Positions 53,111-61,774 of a DNA stretch of 64,000 nucleotides are shown piece by piece. The notes beneath the pieces were generated by a model that was given only the letters and a program-made list of their open reading frames with translations, was not told the DNA's origin and ran no database searches. Location of the stretch: positions 1-64,000 of the forward strand of contig CAYTZM010000008.1 in assembly GCA_964442655.1 (NCBI GenBank), written 5' to 3'. The position numbers and the translations under genes are program-made. How positions within the stretch are numbered: position 1 is the first letter of the stretch; each line of letters opens with the position of its first letter. This DNA comes from GCA-002727615 sp964442655. Its GTDB lineage: Bacteria > Pseudomonadota > Alphaproteobacteria > TMED109.

Positions 53111-55540
53111 ATGGCCTTAGAAGCTGAAGAAAAAAATAATATTAATTATGATGAAGATTCTATTAAAGTTCTAAAAGGGTTGGATGCAGTACGAAAAAGA
53201 CCAGGTATGTATATTGGTGATACAGATGATGGAACAGGTTTGCATCATATGGTTTTTGAGGCAGTTGATAATTCTATAGATGAGGCGTTAGCTGGACATT
53301 GTGATAATATAGATATTATTTTAAATTCAGATGGCTCAGTTTCTGTGCATGATAATGGAAGAGGAATACCTACAGGAATTCATCCTGAAGAAGGAGTATC
53401 TGCTGCTGAAGTTATTATGACAAAATTGCATGCAGGAGGAAAGTTTGATGAAAATAGTTATAAGGTCTCTGGTGGTTTGCATGGCGTAGGAATAAGTGTT
53501 GTAAATGCTTTGTCTGAAAAATTAGAATTAATAATATATAGAAATAATCAAAAATTTTCTATGAATTTTAATAATGGAGATGCGGAAGAACCTCTTAAAG
53601 AAATTGGAAAATCAGAAAATAAATCAGGAACTCATATAAAATTTTTTCCTTCAGATAAAGTTTTTGCTTCTACAGAGTTTGATTTTTCTATTTTAGAAAA
53701 AAGGTTTAGAGAGCTAGCTTTTTTAAATTCAAGTTTAAAAATAAATATAATTGATAATAGAAAAGCAGAAAAAAGAAATGTGAATTTATATTATGAAGGA
53801 GGAGTTAAATCTTTTGTAGAGTACTTAGATAGATCAAAATCATCTATTCATGAGAATATTATTTATATAAAAGGGATTAAAAATGATATAGAAGTTGAGT
53901 TAGCATTAGGTTGGAATGATAGTTATTATGAAAATGTTCTTTGTTTTACAAATAACATTCCACAAAGAGATGGAGGGGCTCATTTAGCAGGGTTTAGAGG
54001 TGCTCTTACTAGAGCTATTACAAAATATTCTCAAGCAAACCCTATAGGAAAAAAAAATAAAATAAGTTTAACAGGAGATGATATGCGGGAAGGAATTACA
54101 GCTGTTTTATCTCTTAAAGTCCCTGATCCAAAGTTTTCTTCACAAACTAAAGATAAATTGGTTTCGTCTGAGGTTCGTCCTGTTGTGGAAGGGTTGGTAG
54201 GTGAACATTTAATGAATTGGCTCGAAGAAAACCCATCGGAAGCAAAAATAATAATTCAAAAAATTATTGATGCCTCTTCCGCTAGGGAAGCTGCTAGAAA
54301 AGCTAGAGAACTTTCTAGGAGAAAGGGAGCATTAGAATTTGCTAGTCTCCCAGGAAAACTCGCTGATTGTCAGGAAAAGGATCCAGAAAAGTCAGAATTA
54401 TTTTTAGTTGAGGGTGATTCAGCTGGGGGTTCAGCAAAACAAGGTAGATCTCGAGAAACACAAGCAGTTCTTCCTTTAAGAGGAAAAATTTTAAATGTAG
54501 AAAGAGCGGGTAGAGCAAGAATACTTAGTTCTAATGAAATAGGCATAATGATTTCTGCATTAGGAACAGGTATTCATGATGATTTTGATATTGATAAGTT
54601 AAGATATAATAAAATTATAATTATGACAGATGCAGATGTGGATGGTTCACATATTAGAACTTTAATTTTAACTTTTTTTTATAGACATATGAAAGAATTA
54701 GTAGAGGCAGGGCACTTATATATAGCTCAACCACCCTTATTTAAAGTTAAAAAAGGAACCAGTGAAGTGTATCTAAAAGATGAAGATAGTTTAGATGATT
54801 ATTTGATTAATCAATTAGTTAACGATTCTATTTTAAACAATCATGCTGGAGATAGCCGAACAGGAAAAGACTTAAAGGCAGTAATATTAGATGCTAAATT
54901 ACAATTTCTTTCAATAAATGAACTTTCAAAGAAAATAGATCTGAATTTAATAGAGCGATTAGCTATAAGTGGTGCATTAAGTCCTGATTTACTTAATGAT
55001 GTAGAAAAAGCCAAGATAGTTGCAGAATTTGTTTCTAAAGCTTTAAATAAGTTTGCTAAACCAGGTGAGGATGGTTGGTCTGGATTATATAATTCTGAGG
55101 AAAAAAAATATATTTTTAAACACGATAGAAGAGGTGTTGTTTCAGAATATATAATAGATTTAAATATTTTAAATTCTAGTGATGCACGTAAATTGGAAAA
55201 ATTTGCTTCTGAATTACAGGATACCTATTTTAATGGAGCTGTTTTAACATATGATGAAGAGACTTTTAATATTGGAGGTCCTTCTGAACTTTATTTAAAA
55301 GCTATTGAATTAGGTAGAAAAGGACTAGCTATTCAACGTTATAAAGGTTTAGGTGAGATGAATCCTGATCAACTTTGGGAAACAACATTAGACCCTGATG
55401 CAAGAACTGTCCTTAAAGTTAATATAGATGATGCAGCAGAAGCGGATAATGTTTTTTCTACTTTAATGGGTGAAGAAGTTGAGCCAAGAAGAAAATTTAT
55501 TCAGGAGAAAGCGTTAGAAGTAGAGAATATTGATATTTAA
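53111..55540 (+). CDS. gyrB: DNA gyrase subunit B
   Basis: An 809-residue GyrB, the ATPase and part of the cleavage core of the negative-supercoiling topoisomerase. GHKL motifs: EAVDNSIDEA, DNGRGIP, GGLHGVGISVVNALS; the QTKDKLV lysine contacts ATP gamma-phosphate; the TOPRIM domain shows LVEGDSAGGSAKQGR and MTDADVDGSHI with metal aspartates; the C-terminus has QRYKGLGEMNPDQLWETT. Normal length. It ends the replication cluster. Confidence 0.98.
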   Translation: MALEAEEKNNINYDEDSIKVLKGLDAVRKRPGMYIGDTDDGTGLHHMVFEAVDNSIDEALAGHCDNIDIILNSDGSVSVHDNGRGIPTGIHPEEGVSAAEVIMTKLHAGGKFDENSYKVSGGLHGVGISVVNALSEKLELIIYRNNQKFSMNFNNGDAEEPLKEIGKSENKSGTHIKFFPSDKVFASTEFDFSILEKRFRELAFLNSSLKINIIDNRKAEKRNVNLYYEGGVKSFVEYLDRSKSSIHENIIYIKGIKNDIEVELALGWNDSYYENVLCFTNNIPQRDGGAHLAGFRGALTRAITKYSQANPIGKKNKISLTGDDMREGITAVLSLKVPDPKFSSQTKDKLVSSEVRPVVEGLVGEHLMNWLEENPSEAKIIIQKIIDASSAREAARKARELSRRKGALEFASLPGKLADCQEKDPEKSELFLVEGDSAGGSAKQGRSRETQAVLPLRGKILNVERAGRARILSSNEIGIMISALGTGIHDDFDIDKLRYNKIIIMTDADVDGSHIRTLILTFFYRHMKELVEAGHLYIAQPPLFKVKKGTSEVYLKDEDSLDDYLINQLVNDSILNNHAGDSRTGKDLKAVILDAKLQFLSINELSKKIDLNLIERLAISGALSPDLLNDVEKAKIVAEFVSKALNKFAKPGEDGWSGLYNSEEKKYIFKHDRRGVVSEYIIDLNILNSSDARKLEKFASELQDTYFNGAVLTYDEETFNIGGPSELYLKAIELGRKGLAIQRYKGLGEMNPDQLWETTLDPDARTVLKVNIDDAAEADNVFSTLMGEEVEPRRKFIQEKALEVENIDI

Positions 55541-55574
55541 TTTTTTAATTTATAAATTTTAGAAAGAGACTTCT

Positions 55575-56006
55575 GTGTATTTTAAAAATAATCCTTTATT
55601 TCATTTGGCCTTTCCAGTAGATGATTTAAATAGCACTAAAGATTTTTATACTAAAATTTTAGGATGTAAAATAGGACGGTCTTCCGAAACGTGGATAGAT
55701 TTTAATTTTTTTGGACATCAAATTACGGCACACTTATCTGTTAAGAAATCAGATAATAATGAAGTAAAAAATAAGGTAGATGGAAAAAATGTTCCTGTAA
55801 GACATTTTGGTTTAGTAATGGATTGGCAGGATTGGCATCAAATGAAAGATAAATTAATCTCATATAAAACTAATTTTTTAATTGAACCATATTTAAGGTT
55901 TAAAGGTGAAATAGGAGAGCAGGCAACTTTATTTGTATCAGACCCTTCTCTAAATGTGATAGAGCTTAAATCTTTTAAAAATAAAGAAATGTTATTTGCG
56001 TCATAA
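55575..56006 (+). CDS. VOC (glyoxalase/dioxygenase) superfamily protein
   Basis: A 143-residue protein of the vicinal oxygen chelate fold. Likely metal ligands are His10 in FHLAFPVDD, His in RHFGLVMDW and Glu in NVIELKSF; the two beta-alpha-beta modules begin at about 8 and 77. A very similar pattern is known in dioxygenase-type VOC proteins of unknown substrate. It starts with GTG 34 bases after gyrB and may be transcribed with it. It converges on the L,D-transpeptidase-like gene with a seven-base gap. Confidence 0.84.
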   Translation: MYFKNNPLFHLAFPVDDLNSTKDFYTKILGCKIGRSSETWIDFNFFGHQITAHLSVKKSDNNEVKNKVDGKNVPVRHFGLVMDWQDWHQMKDKLISYKTNFLIEPYLRFKGEIGEQATLFVSDPSLNVIELKSFKNKEMLFAS

Positions 56007-56013
56007 TATATGA

Positions 56014-56490
56014 TTATTTTAAGATTAAGACTGGAATTTTTATATTTATATTCTTGCTTAATTCTTCAATGTTTTTGTTTGATAGTGCTATGCAACCATT
56101 TGTCCAATCTTTAGTATATTTTTTACTATTTTTTGGATAACCATGAATCATAATATATCCCCCTGGGTTTTTGTTAATTTCTTTTGCATTTATCTTATCC
56201 CATTTATTTGGATATGATATTTTAAAAGATATATAAAAGTCACTATTAACAATTATTTTACTTATATAATAAAGCCCTTCAGGTGTTTTTCCGTCCCCTT
56301 CATAAAATTTATGTCCTATAGGATCAAAACCTAGGTCAATTGGATATGTTTTTATAATATTTCCATCTTTAAGTAGTTTTAAGGACCTCATTGATTTCTC
56401 TATTAATATCATATCTGCTTTATCGGCACTTAATAAACTTGATGGTAGAAAGATAAATATGATTATGATTATTTTAGTTAGGAATTTCAT
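56014..56490 (-). CDS. L,D-transpeptidase-like (YkuD) periplasmic protein
   Basis: A 158-residue protein with a signal peptide (about 1-22, ending SLLSADKAD) and a YkuD domain. The catalytic motif is present: His in IMIHGYP and Cys in NGCIALSN; GDGKTPEGLYYI is also typical. The family cross-links peptidoglycan stem peptides or attaches proteins to them, and small versions like this resemble the ErfK/YafK group. It is directly downstream of hemY (one base) on the minus strand. Confidence 0.9.
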   Translation of the reverse strand: MKFLTKIIIIIFIFLPSSLLSADKADMILIEKSMRSLKLLKDGNIIKTYPIDLGFDPIGHKFYEGDGKTPEGLYYISKIIVNSDFYISFKISYPNKWDKINAKEINKNPGGYIMIHGYPKNSKKYTKDWTNGCIALSNKNIEELSKNINIKIPVLILK

Positions 56491-56491
56491 T

Positions 56492-57898
56492 TTAACTATT
56501 AATTCCTTTATTTAGCTCTCCTAAAATACCCCTTGCTGCGTTTTCTTTATTTTTATCATACTCGTCAATAATAACTTCATCATCTTTTTGAGATATAGAT
56601 TTTATTTTTAGTAAAGTTTTATCATCTATAAATTGTTGCCATTTTATTGAATTCAGACTGAAGCATTTTGGGCATAAGATTTTCCATTCGTTATCTATAT
56701 GGGAACACTTTGTGCAACCCCATATAAAATCTAAATTTGCTTTTTCGGCCTTTTCTAGCCATTCATTATATGTTTTTAAATTTCCGTTTTCTTTTTTTTC
56801 AAGTTCTGCCATCATTATATATGTATTTTTTGTCCAATTTTCTTTTGGTATATTGTTTATAGCTTCTCTAGCTGTAGTCCATGAATTAGCTTTAATTGCT
56901 CCCTTAGCAAGAAGTAAATTATTATTATAATTATTATTACCTGATTTAATTATTTCTTTAATAATTTTTAATATAGACGCATTAGTTTTATTATAATTAA
57001 TTTCGCAAATAAAGTTAGCTAAATCAGGGTGAGAAAAGTGTTTCCAGGAGGATTTTAAAAAATCCACGCATAATCTTGGATTTTTATTATGTAGTAAATT
57101 AGCTTTTAAAACTATTGCTGAGGGAAATGAGGGTATAAACTTTAATGCTTGATTTACATTATCTAATGATTCAGCTTTATGGTTTGCTTCGTTTAAGTTA
57201 ATTGCTTTTGCAAGATAAATGTTGCCTTGAAGTATTTTATAATCTTTGGATGAAATATCAGTATATTTAGAAATATGGTTTAAAGTTTCAAAAATATTTT
57301 TCCAATTATTATCTATAATATTTAATTGTAAAAATTTATAAAAAAACCAATTAGGAGTTTTGTTTGATTTCGGAGTTAATTGAATAGTTTCTATTGCTTT
57401 AGATATATTATTTTCTTTAATATAAATATTGGTTAATTTTTTTATAGCTAAAAGCTTAGTCTCGGAATGTGATAACATATTTGTTAGAATGTTTTTATTA
57501 TCATCATTATAATATTCACTTATATCCATATCTAACAATAATTTTAACGGAGTATTATTTAATTTTTTTGCTTTATTTGAAAATTTCTTAGCTAATTCTA
57601 TTTCATTCATGCTTTTTGCTGAGAATGCGTTATTTAAAGCAATTGTAGCTTTATTAATTTTATTTCTAGTAATTGTTTTATGGATATTTTTAGGTAAGTA
57701 AAATAATCTTTTAATTGCAATATAAATAAAAGTTACTAATAAAAATATTGTAATTGACCCTATAACTAAAATTGGTATAGAGGTTTCTAAAAGCCAACCG
57801 TGCCATTCAATAGATATATTTCCCGGTTCTTTTTTTAACCAAATAGTTAAAAAACCTAAGATTGAAAATAAAATAAAAAAAATAAAAAATTTAAACAA
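56492..57898 (-). CDS. hemY: HemY-like TPR membrane protein
   Basis: A 468-residue protein with the HemY_N region: membrane helix 1 (about 3-20), PGNISIEWHGWLLETS, helix 2 (about 40-62) and a cytoplasm/periplasm-facing tail of TPR-like helices (about 95-400). The C-terminal end has two CxxC pairs, CTKCSH and CPKCFS, a zinc-ribbon-like ending usual for alphaproteobacterial HemY (COG3898) and absent from E. coli HemY. Despite the name it is not protoporphyrinogen oxidase; the function is unclear. It stands after the mitofilin-like gene in the haem cluster. Confidence 0.9.
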   Translation of the reverse strand: MFKFFIFFILFSILGFLTIWLKKEPGNISIEWHGWLLETSIPILVIGSITIFLLVTFIYIAIKRLFYLPKNIHKTITRNKINKATIALNNAFSAKSMNEIELAKKFSNKAKKLNNTPLKLLLDMDISEYYNDDNKNILTNMLSHSETKLLAIKKLTNIYIKENNISKAIETIQLTPKSNKTPNWFFYKFLQLNIIDNNWKNIFETLNHISKYTDISSKDYKILQGNIYLAKAINLNEANHKAESLDNVNQALKFIPSFPSAIVLKANLLHNKNPRLCVDFLKSSWKHFSHPDLANFICEINYNKTNASILKIIKEIIKSGNNNYNNNLLLAKGAIKANSWTTAREAINNIPKENWTKNTYIMMAELEKKENGNLKTYNEWLEKAEKANLDFIWGCTKCSHIDNEWKILCPKCFSLNSIKWQQFIDDKTLLKIKSISQKDDEVIIDEYDKNKENAARGILGELNKGINS

Positions 57899-57901
57899 TA
57901 C

Positions 57902-59011
57902 TTATCCTTTATTAATCATCCAAATAATAATTTTATTTAAAGCTTCATCTAATTGATTAATTTTTTTAATTTCTGTAATTAGGTCGCCTAATTCTTCTGA
58001 TGATGGAGTAATATTATTGCTACTGATTAAATTAATTGTATCTATATAATCTTTGTTAATAAGGCTTTTATTTATTTTATTAATAAGGGATGTCTTATTA
58101 ATATTTTTGACTTTAGTAATTTTTATTAATTCTTTAATTTTTCTTATAAATGTAATATTAGGATTACCATCATCTGTATTATCTATATTATCATTATTTA
58201 ATAGTATTCTTTCTATTCTAAACATAATTTCATTGTTACTTAATATTTTTAATTTACTCATGTTTTCTAAAACAATGACAGAATTTTTAATTTCTATTGG
58301 TAGTTTATATGAATTTAAAAATTCTAAAATAGAAGGTAATTTTTCTATTTTATTTAAATTTAGGTATAAGCTTTCTTGAATCCAAAATAGATAAAAAAGT
58401 GTATTGATATAGTTTTTATTATTATTTATATTTTGTACATTATAATTATTTTTTGTATTATTTCCTATTTCATTAAATTGTTTTTCATGAAGGGCATATA
58501 AGTTTATAAGTTCTTTAATATTTTTTGCATTATTTGAACTTAGATTAGAATTTATTCCAAGTTGGTTATTTAATTTTTTTAAAGTCTTATCATAATTATT
58601 TGCATTATTATTTTTTAAAATATAAATTTCTTTTTTAAGATTAGAAATTTGTATATTCAGATTTTTGTAGTTATTATTGTAGTTGTTATTGATTAATATC
58701 AATGTAATAATTATAATTATTAGAAAAACTTTTACTAATATTGAATTGAAATTTTTATAGCCATATTTTTTTTCTATTTTAGAATTAGAAATTTCTACTA
58801 TTGGTTCTATATTTTTATTATTTTTGCGTAATATTTTAAGTTCGTTAATTAATGATCTATACCTATGTGGTATGCCATTATTTTTCCATTTATAAATAGA
58901 GTCTATTTTAATATCATGACCTTTAGATATTATGAAATCTTGTATAACTTTGGCTCCACCTACTTCTTTTATGAGTTTTAAAGTATTATTATTTATATTA
59001 TTTTTGCCCAT
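57902..59011 (-). CDS. Mitofilin (Mic60)-like membrane protein with N-terminal HTH-like segment
   Basis: A 369-residue protein in the hemD-hemY interval, where alphaproteobacteria encode Mic60, the membrane-bending homologue of mitochondrial mitofilin. It has one membrane helix (about 91-107), then a predicted coiled coil (about 115-175) and a C-terminal helical region of the mitofilin kind (SLINKDYIDTINLISSN...EALNKIIIWM). Unlike the Mic60 proteins I know, residues 10-57 resemble a Cro/YdaS-type helix-turn-helix: VGGAKVIQDF...DSIYKWKNNGIPHRYR, with Trp42 and the GIP turn. The protein is extraordinarily asparagine-rich (72 of 369). Assignment to Mic60 rests on position and layout more than on sequence. 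Confidence 0.68.
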   Translation of the reverse strand: MGKNNINNNTLKLIKEVGGAKVIQDFIISKGHDIKIDSIYKWKNNGIPHRYRSLINELKILRKNNKNIEPIVEISNSKIEKKYGYKNFNSILVKVFLIIIIITLILINNNYNNNYKNLNIQISNLKKEIYILKNNNANNYDKTLKKLNNQLGINSNLSSNNAKNIKELINLYALHEKQFNEIGNNTKNNYNVQNINNNKNYINTLFYLFWIQESLYLNLNKIEKLPSILEFLNSYKLPIEIKNSVIVLENMSKLKILSNNEIMFRIERILLNNDNIDNTDDGNPNITFIRKIKELIKITKVKNINKTSLINKINKSLINKDYIDTINLISSNNITPSSEELGDLITEIKKINQLDEALNKIIIWMINKG

Positions 59012-59051
59012 AAACTATCCTAATTATAAAATATTGAATACTATTTATATT

Positions 59052-59777
59052 TTAGTACTCTATTAACGCGTTAGCAAAGGTTTTTAAGTCTGTATTTTTT
59101 ACAACCTGAACTTTTTTCCAATTTTTTCCATTAAGTACTTTTTTAGTATTATCTCCTAAACAGATAAATTTAATTGTATTAAGATTATATTTTTTACTAA
59201 GCTTAATAAAAGTTTTAGCCGTCTCTGGAGAATAAATAACTATATTACTAATAGTTTTATTATTTATAACTTCGATAGATTTTTTAGAGAGGCGGTTGTT
59301 AGCTAATGTTTTATAAACTATTATTCTCTCTGATTGCAGTTTTGCTTTATTAAAATTTGAACTTGGATCATGTGCTAATTTCTCACCACCTAATATTAAT
59401 ATTTTTTTATTAGAAGGTTTTATTTTTTTTATAATTTCTTTTTCTAAAGTTATAGCTGAATAAGCTTGAGTATTAATACAATTAAAACCTTCATTTTTTG
59501 CTATTTTATGTGTAATTTTTCCTACACAAAAAGTTTTAATTTTTTTAAATTTATCAAAATTATTATTTTTTGATAGTACTTTTATGGTATTTGCACTAGT
59601 GATCATAATTGCACAAAAGTCTTTAAAATTTATATTTTTTAATGGTAAAGGTTTTATATTAAAAATTGGCTCAATAATTACTTTATACCCTTTTTTAATT
59701 AAAAGGTTTTGAAGTGGCAGAGCTCTTTCTTTTTGTCTTAAAATCAGTATTGTTGATTTATCTATATTATTTATCAT
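59052..59777 (-). CDS. hemD: Uroporphyrinogen-III synthase
   Basis: A 241-residue HemD that closes and inverts ring D of hydroxymethylbilane. The family is poorly conserved, but RQKERALPLQNLL at the start, MITSANTIKVLS, FCVGKITHKIA and the IYSPETAKTF...FICLGDNTKKVL segments match the two-lobed fold. Its start overlaps the hemC stop by 11 bases. The gene is very rich in A+T, like its neighbours. Confidence 0.9.
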   Translation of the reverse strand: MINNIDKSTILILRQKERALPLQNLLIKKGYKVIIEPIFNIKPLPLKNINFKDFCAIMITSANTIKVLSKNNNFDKFKKIKTFCVGKITHKIAKNEGFNCINTQAYSAITLEKEIIKKIKPSNKKILILGGEKLAHDPSSNFNKAKLQSERIIVYKTLANNRLSKKSIEVINNKTISNIVIYSPETAKTFIKLSKKYNLNTIKFICLGDNTKKVLNGKNWKKVQVVKNTDLKTFANALIEY

Positions 59778-60681
59778 TTTTTAAGATTTCTAATGCACCT
59801 TGTTTTATAAGTTTTTCTCCTAATTTTTTTCCTAATATTTTTGCATCAATAATACTACCTTTTAATGAGCTCTTAATTATTATTTTTCCGTTTAATGAAT
59901 ATACGTTAGAAGTAATATAAATATTTTCTTTTATAACTTTTGAATTTGCTGCTATTGCTGAGTCACAATCTCCATTTAGTACTTTTAATACTGATCTTTC
60001 AGCTATTGCTTGTTGTAAAGTTTGAAAGTTTTCGTGTTTTTTTAATAAATTTTTTATTTTAGTATTATTTTTTAAATATGTAATGGCAATTATTCCTTGG
60101 CCAGCAGAAGGCAAGAAAGATGTGTTTTCTAAAATAGAATAATTAGTTTGAATATTTAATCTTTTTATACCAGCAAGTGCTAAAATTATTCCATCAATAT
60201 TTTTTTCATTTAATTGCTTTAATCGAGAATGAATATTGCCTCTTATAGGTATAATTGTAATATCCGGTCTTAATATTTTTAATTGTGTTGTTCTTCTTGG
60301 GCTTGAGGTACCAATTATACTATTTTTAGGAAGAGATAAAAGATCCCATTCTATTTTGGCAGGAATTAATATATCTTCGTGGTTTCCTCTAGGTAAAATA
60401 CAAGTTAATCCAATTTTTTTGGATAAATTTGTAGGAACATCTTTTAGAGAGTGTACGGCAATATCTATTTTATTTTTAAGTAAGGCTTGGTCTAATTCCC
60501 TTGTAAATAAACCCTTTCCTCCAATTTCAGATAGAGATATATTTACCATAATATCTGCCGTAGTCTTAATTTTTATTATTTTTCCATTTTCTATTTTATT
60601 TAAAACTTGTTTTGCTTGCCAGATTGCAAGAGGACTTCCTCGTGTTCCTATTTTTATATAATTTATTTTTTTATTAATCAT
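59767..60681 (-). CDS. hemC: Hydroxymethylbilane synthase (porphobilinogen deaminase)
   Basis: A 304-residue HemC that polymerises four porphobilinogen units. Motifs: IGTRGSPLAIWQAKQV, GGKGLFTRELDQALL, DIAVHSLKDVPT with the catalytic aspartate, GTSSPRRTTQL and LNGDCDSAIAA with the cysteine that carries the dipyrromethane cofactor. Normal length. It opens the minus-strand haem cluster hemC - hemD - mitofilin-like - hemY and is divergent from tsaD with 61 bases between. Confidence 0.97.
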   Translation of the reverse strand: MINKKINYIKIGTRGSPLAIWQAKQVLNKIENGKIIKIKTTADIMVNISLSEIGGKGLFTRELDQALLKNKIDIAVHSLKDVPTNLSKKIGLTCILPRGNHEDILIPAKIEWDLLSLPKNSIIGTSSPRRTTQLKILRPDITIIPIRGNIHSRLKQLNEKNIDGIILALAGIKRLNIQTNYSILENTSFLPSAGQGIIAITYLKNNTKIKNLLKKHENFQTLQQAIAERSVLKVLNGDCDSAIAANSKVIKENIYITSNVYSLNGKIIIKSSLKGSIIDAKILGKKLGEKLIKQGALEILKNDK

Positions 60682-60730
60682 TATTTATATGTACATCATT
60701 TTAAACTGTTAAAAAACATTAATCATATTA

Positions 60731-60736
60731 TATAAT
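60731..60736 (+). promoter_or_regulatory. TATAAT element placing the tsaD transcript start at its ATG
   Basis: A consensus -10 hexamer TATAAT lies six bases before the tsaD ATG (60743). Transcription normally starts about seven bases after the hexamer, which would coincide with the first base of the start codon, giving a leaderless mRNA. There is no Shine-Dalgarno before the ATG. A -35 element at the right distance is poor (TGTTAA). Confidence 0.45.
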
Positions 60737-60742
60737 ATATTT

Positions 60743-61774
60743 ATGATTATTTTAGGAATAGAAACTAGTTGTGATGAAACTGCTGCTGCAGTAGTGAATT
60801 CAGATTCCACTATACTGGCAGAAACAATTCATAGTCAGATTAAAATGCATGAAAAATATTTGGGAGTTGTTCCAGAATTAGCTGCTAGAAGTCATGTGGA
60901 TTATTGTGATAAGGTAGTTCGGAATGTTTTACAAAAAGCAAATTTATCTATTTATGATTTAGATGCAATTGCTGCTACTGCTGGACCAGGATTAATAGGA
61001 GGTTTATTAGTAGGGCTAACAACTGCGAAAGCAATTTCTTTAATAAGCAATAAACCTTTTTTAGCAATTAATCATCTCGATGGGCATGCTTTGATGCCTA
61101 GATTTACTAATAAATTAAATTTTCCCTATTTACTTCTTTTGATATCAGGTGGTCATAGCATGTTTTTATCTGTAGAAGGTCCGGGAAAATATAAGTTGTT
61201 AGGTCAGTCAATTGATGATGCCCTAGGAGAAGCTTTTGATAAAACTGGAAGACTTTTAGGCCTTGGTTATCCAGGTGGTCCAGCTATTGAAAAAAATGCT
61301 TTAAAAGGGAATAGTAATAGATTTAATTTTCCTAGACCTTTAGAAGGAAGAAATAATTGTGATTTATCATTTTCTGGTTTGAAAACAGCTGTATGGCAAA
61401 TTGCTGAAAAGTTGTCTCCTTTATCTAATCAAGATAGAGTTGATATTGCAGCTTCTTTTCAGAACACAGTTTGTAAAATCCTAGAGGAAAAAACTCAAAA
61501 AGCTATTAATTTATTTCTTAAAATACATCCTAATTCAAAGTATTTGGCTATTTCAGGAGGAGTGGCATCAAATAGTAATATAAAAGAAACTTTAGAGAGC
61601 GTGGCGAATAAAAATAATTTGAGTTTGGTTGTTCCTCCTTCTAAGTTATGTACAGATAATGGGGTCATGATAGCTTGGGCAGGCATAGAGCATAAAAAAA
61701 TTGGTTATGAAACAGATCATAACTTTGATGTGAGATCAAGATGGCCTTTGGGAGAAAATTGTTATGAAATATAA
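60743..61774 (+). CDS. tsaD: tRNA threonylcarbamoyladenosine synthase subunit TsaD
   Basis: A 343-residue TsaD (Gcp/Kae1) that transfers threonylcarbamoyl to A37 of ANN-decoding tRNAs with TsaB and TsaE. ASKHA-fold motifs: GIETSCDETAAAV (phosphate loop), AATAGPGLIGGL, INHLDGHALM with metal histidines, LLISGGHSM and ISGGVASNSNIKE, then CTDNGVMIAWAG. Normal length. Its end overlaps gpsA by 11 bases, the classical tsaD - gpsA pair of alphaproteobacteria. Confidence 0.97.
   Translation: MIILGIETSCDETAAAVVNSDSTILAETIHSQIKMHEKYLGVVPELAARSHVDYCDKVVRNVLQKANLSIYDLDAIAATAGPGLIGGLLVGLTTAKAISLISNKPFLAINHLDGHALMPRFTNKLNFPYLLLLISGGHSMFLSVEGPGKYKLLGQSIDDALGEAFDKTGRLLGLGYPGGPAIEKNALKGNSNRFNFPRPLEGRNNCDLSFSGLKTAVWQIAEKLSPLSNQDRVDIAASFQNTVCKILEEKTQKAINLFLKIHPNSKYLAISGGVASNSNIKETLESVANKNNLSLVVPPSKLCTDNGVMIAWAGIEHKKIGYETDHNFDVRSRWPLGENCYEI

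Noticed and set aside
60236..60661. A 141-codon plus-strand open frame with hydrophobic product.
   Set aside because: Antisense to hemC, which has all catalytic motifs; hydrophobicity is the usual result of reading the complement of lysine- and asparagine-rich codons.
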